The notes under the pieces were generated by a model. That model worked only from the letters and a program-made list of their open reading frames with translations. It made no database searches and was not told the DNA's origin. From an uncultured Alphaproteobacteria bacterium (GTDB lineage Bacteria > Pseudomonadota > Alphaproteobacteria > Rhodobacterales > Rhodobacteraceae), in the NCBI GenBank assembly GCA_902556405.1, contig CACDWF010000003.1:89198-153197 (forward strand): DNA of 64,000 nucleotides. Direction: 5' to 3'. The position numbers and the translations under genes are program-made. Positions 19,320 through 26,487 of the stretch are shown here, in pieces; the first letter of the stretch is position 1; every line of letters begins with the position of its first letter.

Positions 19320-19396
19320 GCCGATGTAGCTCAGTTGGTTAGAGCACTAGATTGTGGATCTAGGGGTCGTTGGTTCGAATCCAACCATCGGTACCA
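19320..19396 (+). tRNA. tRNA-His (GUG), lacking the usual G-1
   Basis: A full cloverleaf of 77 nt with encoded CCA. The anticodon loop TTGTGGA carries GTG between the stem arms CTAGA and TCTAG, and the T-arm has GGTTCGAATCC. The acceptor stem pairs GCCGATG with CATCGGT, so position 1 is G paired with U72 and the discriminator is A73. No additional 5' G faces a C73 as in most bacteria. This is the tRNA-His form known from the Rhodobacterales/Rhizobiales/Caulobacterales group. Confidence 0.96.
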
Positions 19397-19420
19397 CTCT
19401 CGAAAAAATAAGTACACAAT

Positions 19421-19984
19421 ATGGTCAAAATAAATGGAAATGAAATAAGAAAAGGCAATGTTATCGAACATAAGAATGGTTTATGGATTGCAGTGAAAAC
19501 ATCTCATGTTAAGCCAGGCAAAGGTGGTGCTTTTGCTCAGGTAGAATTAAAAAATATTAGAACAAACTCTAAATTAAATGAACGGTTCAGGTCAGCTGAT
19601 AAGATTGAAAGAGTAAGACTTGAACAAAAGGACTTCCAGTTCTTATATAAAAGTGACGGAGACTTCATATTTATGGATAATGAAACCTTCGAACAAATCA
19701 CCATCAAGGAAGATGCCTTAAACGTCATCACCAATTTTCTTATAGAAGGGTTAGTAGTTCAAATTGAATTTTTTGAAAATGAAGCTTTAAACGTTTCATT
19801 GCCGGAAAAATTGTCCTGCATTGTAAAAGAAACTGAACCTACAATTAAGGGACAAACAGCTGCAAACAGCTCTAAACCAGCAATCCTCGATAACGGTTTG
19901 CGAATTATGGTTCCGCAATTTATTGCTGAAGGGGAAGCAATAATAGTTTCCACTGAAACATGCGAATATCTTGAGAGATCTTAA
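19421..19984 (+). CDS. efp: Elongation factor P
   Basis: Binds between the P and E sites of stalled ribosomes and promotes peptide-bond formation at polyproline stretches. The 187-aa, three-domain protein has the modification loop KTSHVKPGKGGAFAQ, with the lysine of PGKGG available for beta-lysylation, and the C-terminal signature GLRIMVPQFIAEGEAIIVST. It starts 24 bp after tRNA-His and is followed 18 bp later by the inositol-monophosphatase gene, so the two are probably cotranscribed. Confidence 0.96.
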   Translation: MVKINGNEIRKGNVIEHKNGLWIAVKTSHVKPGKGGAFAQVELKNIRTNSKLNERFRSADKIERVRLEQKDFQFLYKSDGDFIFMDNETFEQITIKEDALNVITNFLIEGLVVQIEFFENEALNVSLPEKLSCIVKETEPTIKGQTAANSSKPAILDNGLRIMVPQFIAEGEAIIVSTETCEYLERS

Positions 19985-20002
19985 GCATCACAAAGGCGAC
20001 TT

Positions 20003-20806
20003 ATGCAAAACAATACTGCCAATTTGAACGTAATGACAAAAGCTGCGAGGAAAGCTTCTAAATCACTTATAAGAGATTTTAACGAAATCGAAAAGCTTCA
20101 GGTTGTATCAAAAAAAGCAGGTGACTTCGTATCAAAAGCTGATTTGAGAGCAGAAAAGATTATCAAAGAGGAATTACTGTCTGCGCGACCAAATTACGGT
20201 TGGTGCGCTGAAGAAAGTGAGGAAATAGAGGGAGAAGACCCTACCAGGAGATGGATAGTGGATCCATTAGATGGAACAACCAATTTTTTGCATGGCATTC
20301 CTCATTGGGCAATATCTATCGCTTTGGAACACAAAAAGGAAATCGTTGCAGGAATAATTTACGATCCTATTAAAGATGAATTGTTTTCTGCGCAGAAGGG
20401 CGGTGGGTCTTGGTTAAATGAACAAAGATTAAGAGTATCTAATAGAACTACGTTCCAAGAAATGCTGTTTTCAACAGGTATTCCTTTCGGTCACAATGAT
20501 AGTCTAAAAAATTCTCTTTCATCTATTGGTAATCTTATGCCTAGTTGTTCAGGGATAAGAAGAAATGGTGCAGCTGCACTGGATTTAGCATACGTTGCTG
20601 CTGGCAGATTTGATGGCTTTTGGGAACAAAACTTATCTCCCTGGGATATGGCAGCGGGAATAATTCTTGTGAAAGAGGCAGGAGGGATTTTAGAAAGTAT
20701 AGAAACAAATAACACCCCCTTGGAGACCGGAAATATTATTTGCTCAAACAATCAGGAGACAGTGTTTAAAAAATTTTCTGAAATTATTAGATCCTCAATC
20801 CACTAG
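20003..20806 (+). CDS. suhB: Inositol monophosphatase family protein (SuhB-like)
   Basis: Mg-dependent phosphatase of the IMPase family; SuhB also acts in rRNA antitermination in E. coli. The metal-binding motifs are present: EESEE (motif 1), WIVDPLDGTTNFLHG (motif 2) and the C-terminal SPWDMAAGIILVKEAGG. The 267-aa length is standard. Paired with efp as in many alphaproteobacteria. The last 12 bases overlap the convergent ygfZ gene. True substrate (inositol phosphates or another sugar phosphate) is not determined by sequence. Confidence 0.93.
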   Translation: MQNNTANLNVMTKAARKASKSLIRDFNEIEKLQVVSKKAGDFVSKADLRAEKIIKEELLSARPNYGWCAEESEEIEGEDPTRRWIVDPLDGTTNFLHGIPHWAISIALEHKKEIVAGIIYDPIKDELFSAQKGGGSWLNEQRLRVSNRTTFQEMLFSTGIPFGHNDSLKNSLSSIGNLMPSCSGIRRNGAAALDLAYVAAGRFDGFWEQNLSPWDMAAGIILVKEAGGILESIETNNTPLETGNIICSNNQETVFKKFSEIIRSSIH

Positions 20807-21595
20807 AGTGAGTGGTTGTCCAAAAACAGTTAATTTCTCCTGTTTGAAATCTTCCTTAATTTTAATCAAACAGTAACTATTAGAGATACTGTAAATTTCT
20901 CCCACAACCTTGCCATTAAAATAAATTTTTTTGTCCACTTTGTTTTCAGGATTGGCTAAAATACGTCCACAATAAAGTTTATTTTTTAACTTCGCCTTAT
21001 GTTTCATTCGGGCAGTCACTTCTTGGCCAATATAACAACCTTTTTTGAAGTCCACACCTTTAATTTTCTCAAAGTTCAACTCTAAAATATATGATTTCTC
21101 AGGGATTAATTCTATACCTGTTTCCGGAATAAGACTTTTTATTCTATTAGTCTCAAACTCCTCAAACCCTCTTCTCTCATTTGTAAACTCCTTTTTGAAA
21201 TCATAACAACGCCAGCCCAAAATATATGCTCTTGGGTCAGCAAAAGAACAGATTTCTTGCTGCACAGAACTCAGCACAACCTGACACGCTTTATCAAAAA
21301 TAGTCACATCTGAATTTAGTTTATAAAATTCTAGAAATTTTTTGAAGGCTACAGCTCTAGACTGATGAATGTCGATAAAGAGTTCCTTATTACCCAAAGA
21401 AAAAACAAAAAAATCAAACAAATATTTGCCTTGGGGGGACAAAATCGCAGTGTAAATTATACCCTCTCTCGATACTTTCTCAATATTGTTCGTAGTTAGT
21501 GCTTGTAGAAAATCAATTTTATCCTCTCCTTCTATGGCTAGAGTGGATCTATTATCGTCAACAAAGAAAAAATCAGCAACACCAGTTTTAACCAT
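20795..21595 (-). CDS. ygfZ: YgfZ/GcvT-family folate-binding protein
   Basis: Tetrahydrofolate-dependent protein related to GcvT, needed for full activity of certain iron-sulfur enzymes (IBA57 homologue). The signature KGCYIGQEVTARMKHK is intact near residue 210 and contains the essential cysteine. The N-terminal half has LAIEGEDKIDFLQALTTNN. The length is 266 aa. It overlaps the upstream ABC transporter gene by 8 bp and so is probably cotranscribed with it, although no functional connection is obvious. Confidence 0.92.
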   Translation of the reverse strand: MVKTGVADFFFVDDNRSTLAIEGEDKIDFLQALTTNNIEKVSREGIIYTAILSPQGKYLFDFFVFSLGNKELFIDIHQSRAVAFKKFLEFYKLNSDVTIFDKACQVVLSSVQQEICSFADPRAYILGWRCYDFKKEFTNERRGFEEFETNRIKSLIPETGIELIPEKSYILELNFEKIKGVDFKKGCYIGQEVTARMKHKAKLKNKLYCGRILANPENKVDKKIYFNGKVVGEIYSISNSYCLIKIKEDFKQEKLTVFGQPLTLVD

Positions 21596-23345
21596 CGTTT
21601 TTCTCTTCTACTTGTGATTTGAATAAATTAGAATAAAGAGAATTCTCCAGCAATAATTGACTATGCTTACCCTGTCCCACAATTTTTCCATTGTCCAAAA
21701 CCAGTACTTTGTCGCTATCAACTATAGTAGATAATCTGTGCGCTATTGTAATTGTAGTTGAATGTTTTGCAAGATTACTTAAAGATTTTTGAATCAACTC
21801 CTCTGACTTACTGTCTAAGGCCGAGGTTGGTTCATCTAAAAGAAGAAGGGGACTAGCCCTAAGGAAGGCACGGGCTATAGATATTCTTTGGCGTTGCCCC
21901 CCTGATAGGGTTGATCCTCTTGGGCCAACGACTGTGTTTAAACCATCTTTTAACTCATTAGTAAATTCGTCGACATAAGCCATTTTAGCTGCCTCTGTGA
22001 TTTCTCCGTCAGAAGCTGTTGGCTTTCCAAATCTTATGTTTTCGAGTATCGTTTCGTCAAACACCATCCCATCTTGACGTACAACAGAAATTAGGGAACG
22101 TAGGTCATTCAAACGAAAGTCTTTAATATTAATTCCGTTAAGCTTTATAAGCCCACTACTTGGGTCTATCAACCTTGTAATAAGATTAAATAAAGTTGTT
22201 TTTCCGCTACCCGAATAGCCAACAATCGCATTTGATGTGCCCTCTTCAATCCCAAAAGTTATATTTTCAAGAACTTTTTTATCTTCATAAGAAAAGTGTA
22301 CGCTATCGAAGTCAATTCCTATCTTATCAAATTTTTTTTCAACGCTTGACAATGTTGGAAAAACTATAGATGGTTTTTCCTCAAAAATTTTAAATACGCG
22401 TTCTAAGCTAGCCATGGCAACCTGAATATTACCCGAGACATTACTCAATCTTCTGAGAGGTTCAAAAATTAATGCCATAGCAGTGAAAAAACTCATGAAC
22501 TCTCCTATAGTCTTAGACCCTGATGTGATATCGATAGCGCCAAAAACCATTACAGCTAAAAACCCAATTGCCGCTATGACATCAATCATGGCTGGGATAC
22601 CCGCCATTCCAGCCTCGAGACGAAGCCTTACTTTATGCGTAAGCTGGAGAATAGCAAAAAATTTGTTGCGTTCACGCCCCTCAGCGCGGTTAAGCTTAAT
22701 ATCCGTTATGCCGTGGAATATCTCATCCAACCGAACGTTCGCTTTCGACTCATAGTCCCTATTTTCTCCTGCTCTGAATCTTACTAAGCCTTGTAGAAGC
22801 AAAATTGGTAACACTAAAAATGGAATTCCCAAAAAAGCAATCAACGACCATTTCCAATCGATAAAAAACACAACGGCAAGCAAAGATATTAATGAAAATC
22901 CATCTCTTCCAATCGTCATAAATGCTTCTCCAACGGACTCAGATAAAGCTTTGCTATCAGCTCTTACCCGATCCATAAGAATACCTGGTGAATTTTTTTG
23001 ATGGAACCCAACATCCATATTTAAGAGATGTGCTACCATTCGATCCTGAATAACTTTAATAATTTTCTGGCAAACATTTACTGTCAGAAGCCTGTGAACA
23101 AATCCTGCTATGGCCCTAACTGAAAAAATGGAAAAGATTACAACTGCAACAATTAAAATGCTTGATGTATCTTTAGAAACCAAAACATTATCAAATAAAA
23201 ATTTAATTGAATAAGAAAGCAGCCCCAACATCGAGCCTTCTATTGACATAAAAATCAATGCCGTAGATAGAAGACCGAAATGCTGTCTTACGTATAAACT
23301 CCAGAACCATTTAAAAAGAGGTTTTTTGTCATCTTCAATATTCAT
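21588..23345 (-). CDS. ABC transporter, fused permease and ATPase (MsbA-like)
   Basis: Half-size exporter of about 585 aa: an N-terminal six-helix membrane domain (about residues 15-310) and a C-terminal ATPase with Walker A GYSGSGKTTLF, signature LSGGQRQRISIARA, Walker B LLLLDEPTSALD and the H-loop AHRLSTI. Homodimeric exporters of this type flip lipid A core, other lipids or drugs across the inner membrane; the cargo is not identifiable. The start at 23345 (MNIEDDKKPLFKWFW) avoids overlap with the phosphatase gene; an ATG 57 bases upstream remains possible. Confidence 0.9.
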   Translation of the reverse strand: MNIEDDKKPLFKWFWSLYVRQHFGLLSTALIFMSIEGSMLGLLSYSIKFLFDNVLVSKDTSSILIVAVVIFSIFSVRAIAGFVHRLLTVNVCQKIIKVIQDRMVAHLLNMDVGFHQKNSPGILMDRVRADSKALSESVGEAFMTIGRDGFSLISLLAVVFFIDWKWSLIAFLGIPFLVLPILLLQGLVRFRAGENRDYESKANVRLDEIFHGITDIKLNRAEGRERNKFFAILQLTHKVRLRLEAGMAGIPAMIDVIAAIGFLAVMVFGAIDITSGSKTIGEFMSFFTAMALIFEPLRRLSNVSGNIQVAMASLERVFKIFEEKPSIVFPTLSSVEKKFDKIGIDFDSVHFSYEDKKVLENITFGIEEGTSNAIVGYSGSGKTTLFNLITRLIDPSSGLIKLNGINIKDFRLNDLRSLISVVRQDGMVFDETILENIRFGKPTASDGEITEAAKMAYVDEFTNELKDGLNTVVGPRGSTLSGGQRQRISIARAFLRASPLLLLDEPTSALDSKSEELIQKSLSNLAKHSTTITIAHRLSTIVDSDKVLVLDNGKIVGQGKHSQLLLENSLYSNLFKSQVEEKNDG

Positions 23346-23355
23346 ATTAATAATT

Positions 23356-24069
23356 TTATCTGGGAATTTTGAACCAATGAGAATTTTTTCTAAAATCAAC
23401 ATATCTTTGTGTCATCTCTTCTCTATGGTAACGTTTCTCTACCCAATCCAAAAAGTTAATCCTGTCTTTTTTGAAAGCATGCCTATATTCCATAAGCATA
23501 AAGTCTAATATTCCGGCAGTCCAACCGCCCAGGTGTAAAAACTTAAAGGAAAGTTGCTTTTGAGCTATTTCCACAGATGTATTTAGAACCAATAAGAAAT
23601 AAAGAGCTGAACCTAAACCGGCTCTATCAGAGCCTGACTTACAGTGCATCAAAAAAGGTTTTTTAATGGTTTTAAAAACTTCATTTATTTCAAAAATTTT
23701 TTCTTTTTCAGGCAATTTTGATGAGTATAATTTTACGTTGATCAGTTTAATCCCGATCTCCTTACATATATTTTTTTCAATAAAAAATGCTCCTTGGTTA
23801 GACTCACCTCTAAAATTTATTATAGATTGAATCCCTTTTTCTTTTTGCCATTCCAATATCCGCTTCTCAGAGGGCTGATTAGATCTGAACACTCCGGGCG
23901 CTATCTGAAAATTATTATGGTATAAAATTCTGAGAAACTCATGGTCTATCCAAAAAGCATGCTTTTCAGCAGATTTCTTATTTGAGGAAGAGAAAGTTTT
24001 TTCTAAATCACTTCTCCAGTTTTCATCAAACTTTTCAAACTTTTGCTTTAAGTTAAACAATATGTTCAT
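23356..24069 (-). CDS. Dual-specificity/tyrosine phosphatase family protein
   Basis: A 237-aa cysteine phosphatase. The P-loop is MHCKSGSDRAGLGSAL near residue 140, matching the HCxxGxxR signature, and an earlier NFRGESNQG segment corresponds to the family's substrate-side region. No signal peptide or membrane helix. In Rhodobacterales-type genomes such a gene commonly precedes an MsbA-like exporter gene, as here. A phosphoprotein, phosphoinositide-like or lipid-linked phosphate substrate are all possible; the link with lipid export is only contextual. Confidence 0.83.
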   Translation of the reverse strand: MNILFNLKQKFEKFDENWRSDLEKTFSSSNKKSAEKHAFWIDHEFLRILYHNNFQIAPGVFRSNQPSEKRILEWQKEKGIQSIINFRGESNQGAFFIEKNICKEIGIKLINVKLYSSKLPEKEKIFEINEVFKTIKKPFLMHCKSGSDRAGLGSALYFLLVLNTSVEIAQKQLSFKFLHLGGWTAGILDFMLMEYRHAFKKDRINFLDWVEKRYHREEMTQRYVDFRKNSHWFKIPR

Positions 24070-24148
24070 CCTTTCCCGCGATTAGTATTACAACCCTTCC
24101 AAACCAGCAAGACTTTTTGATTGCAAATAGCTATAACTTTTGTTTATA

Positions 24149-24164
24149 GGTTACATTAGTAACC
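24149..24164. promoter_or_regulatory. Inverted repeat upstream of the aminotransferase gene, candidate operator
   Basis: GGTTAC-ATTA-GTAACC is a perfect 6-bp dyad with a 4-bp spacer, ending 17 bases before the ATG at 24182 and just downstream of a TTTATA -10-like sequence. Its placement over the likely transcription start suits a repressor site. The regulator is unknown. Confidence 0.35.
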
Positions 24165-24181
24165 CAAATTGGTGAATAATA

Positions 24182-25393
24182 ATGAAATTTTCTAACGGAC
24201 GCATACACAGAGCTCTTCCCGGACCATCGATAATACCAGATAGGGTACTTCAAGCTATGCAAAGACCTGCTCCCAACATTTACGGAGGCGAGCTCGAAGA
24301 GATTACTATAAGCATATTATCGGATATTTCTAAATTAGCTGGTAGCAAGGGCAGAGTAGCCCTGTATATATCAAATGGTCATGGGGTGTGGGAAGCGGCC
24401 TTAACAAATCTCTTTAATGAAGATGACAAAATCCTAACTATTTCAAATGGTGTATTTGGCAAGCACTGGGGTAATATTGCTTCAAAGCTTGGGATAGAGG
24501 TAGTTCATTTAGAATACGGAATGGACAGGCCTTTTGAATTCAATGACCTCGAAAAAGCTCTTTCCGAGGATAAAGATAAAAAGATCAAAGGTATTTTGGT
24601 TGTTCAAACAGACACTGCTTCTTCTATGCTCTTAAACATAGAAGAAATAAGTAAATTAAAAAAAAGTTTGAATCATCCAGCTTTGTTATTAGTAGATAGT
24701 ATTGCATGTTTTGGATGCGATGATATGAAAATGGATGAATGGGGTGTTGATCTACTATTAACAGCATCACAAAAAGGTCTAATGACTCCGCCTGGCTTAG
24801 GATACCTAGTGATAGGAGAGAGAGCTGAGATCCAAGCAAAAAAAGTTACAAAAAAATCAGCTTACTGGGATTGGGGTCCTAGACTTGATCCAACAAATTT
24901 TTATGAAATTTATTTTGGAACTGCACCAACACACTTACTATTTGCTCAACAGGCAGCACTAGAGATTATGAACGAAGAAGGTAAAGATAATATAATAAAA
25001 AGACATGAAATACTTGCCGGTACAGTCTGGAAAGCCGTTGATATATGGAGTCAAGAAGGCGTGTTGAAATTTAATGTTCCTAAAAAAGAAAACAGATCTC
25101 ATGCTGTCACCACACTTGTTGCAAAAAACTATGATCTTCTCCCATTTAAAAAATGGGTAGAGAAAAATACTGGGGTTGAGTTGGGGATTGGATTAGGATT
25201 TGAGGGTCCAGAGTACTTTGATGGGAATTCTGCGTTCAGAATTGCACATATGGGCCACCTTAATCCTCACATGCTTCTTGGGGTTTTAGCTTCGTTAGAA
25301 ATGGGTCTTATAGCCTCTAATATACCATTTAAAAAGGGCGGCCTAGACAATGCTATTGATTACTTGGCAGATTCTATAAATAATGCGAGCTAA
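24182..25393 (+). CDS. Serine-glyoxylate aminotransferase family protein
   Basis: Class V pyridoxal-phosphate aminotransferase of 403 aa, related to serine-glyoxylate and alanine-glyoxylate aminotransferases that make glycine from glyoxylate. The motif TASQKGLMTPPGLGYLVI holds the PLP lysine near residue 200, and LVDSIACFGCDDMKMDEWGVD the cofactor aspartate region. Near the C-terminus, FRIAHMGHLNPHMLLG is the family's substrate-carboxylate arginine region. It is a monocistronic unit convergent with the hisC-like gene (4-bp overlap). No other serine-cycle gene is nearby, so photorespiratory-type glyoxylate salvage is more likely than methylotrophy. Confidence 0.88.
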   Translation: MKFSNGRIHRALPGPSIIPDRVLQAMQRPAPNIYGGELEEITISILSDISKLAGSKGRVALYISNGHGVWEAALTNLFNEDDKILTISNGVFGKHWGNIASKLGIEVVHLEYGMDRPFEFNDLEKALSEDKDKKIKGILVVQTDTASSMLLNIEEISKLKKSLNHPALLLVDSIACFGCDDMKMDEWGVDLLLTASQKGLMTPPGLGYLVIGERAEIQAKKVTKKSAYWDWGPRLDPTNFYEIYFGTAPTHLLFAQQAALEIMNEEGKDNIIKRHEILAGTVWKAVDIWSQEGVLKFNVPKKENRSHAVTTLVAKNYDLLPFKKWVEKNTGVELGIGLGFEGPEYFDGNSAFRIAHMGHLNPHMLLGVLASLEMGLIASNIPFKKGGLDNAIDYLADSINNAS

Positions 25394-26487
25394 AGATACT
25401 TAATTATCCTATTCATTGCATCATCTAAGGCCCTTAAATCGTTATTTGTGCCTGCGGTAATTCTTATAAACGAATTGAGAGGATTAACACTTGGCATGCG
25501 GACAAAAATCTTTTCTTGAATTAAACTGTTCATTAACTTTGCCGCAAAGTTACAATCACCACCACTATTTATAGGCACGAAATTTGTTCTAGACGCCAAC
25601 GACGTAAAGCCAAATTTCTTAAAAATCGCTGCAATATCTTTTTTTGATTTGTCAACTTTTTTCAAAACAACCTGTAAATACTTCTGATCTTCCAACGCTA
25701 CTTTGGCAGCGATTTGACCAAGTCTGTTTACTCCGAAGTGATTTCTTACTTTATTAAAAGCCTCAACCAATTTCCTATTTCCAATTCCGTAGCCTATCCT
25801 TAACCCTGCCAAGCCATAGGCCTTAGAAAAAGTTCTAAATCTAATAACGTTTTCCCGCCCTATGTCAATCGGAGCTAATTCATTCACATCTACGAAGTCT
25901 GAGTATGCTTCGTCGAGACAAAGTATTGTTTTGTCAGGTATATTATCTATGAAGTTCTGTATTCTTTCTTTAGAGTGAAAAGTTCCCATTGGGTTGTCGG
26001 GATTAGACAAGTATACAATTTTCGCCTTACTTTTTTTTGTGGCACTTAGCAACGCATCAAGATCCTCATAATTATTGTTATAAGGAACGAGAGAAATATT
26101 ACCTCCAAAGCCATCCACATGATATTTAAAAGTTGGGTAGGCACCAAGGGAAGAAACAACCTTATCGCCTGGTTCTATAAAAAGCCTCACGAGGTTTCCT
26201 AAAAGCCCATCAATACCCTCCCCTACTGTAAAACTGTCTCTGGGCATCTTATAGAACTCTGACAATGTCTGTAAAAGATCAAAACTCTCAGGATCTCCAT
26301 ATTTCCAGACATGTTCAGATTGAGTCTTTATCGCATTTATAACCCTTTTAGAGGGACCGAACACACTCTCATTAGCGCCCATTCTAGCATCGAAACTTAA
26401 TTTATTTTCTCTCTCCTGACTTTCTGGTCCTACGAAAGGTACAGATACGGGTAAGCCATTCGCTATATTAGTAAACTTAGCTTTCAA
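25390..26487 (-). CDS. Histidinol-phosphate aminotransferase-like PLP enzyme
   Basis: Class I/II PLP aminotransferase of 365 aa. It has the N-terminal GANESVFGPS substrate-arm motif, YLSNPDNPMGT, the aspartate region LDEAYSDFVD and the Schiff-base lysine in RFRTFSKAYGLAGLRIGYG. HisC is the best match, but it lies away from any his operon, next to valS with a 4-bp overlap. In alphaproteobacteria such HisC-like enzymes may act on aromatic amino acids instead, so I leave the symbol out. Confidence 0.82.
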   Translation of the reverse strand: MKAKFTNIANGLPVSVPFVGPESQERENKLSFDARMGANESVFGPSKRVINAIKTQSEHVWKYGDPESFDLLQTLSEFYKMPRDSFTVGEGIDGLLGNLVRLFIEPGDKVVSSLGAYPTFKYHVDGFGGNISLVPYNNNYEDLDALLSATKKSKAKIVYLSNPDNPMGTFHSKERIQNFIDNIPDKTILCLDEAYSDFVDVNELAPIDIGRENVIRFRTFSKAYGLAGLRIGYGIGNRKLVEAFNKVRNHFGVNRLGQIAAKVALEDQKYLQVVLKKVDKSKKDIAAIFKKFGFTSLASRTNFVPINSGGDCNFAAKLMNSLIQEKIFVRMPSVNPLNSFIRITAGTNNDLRALDDAMNRIIKYL

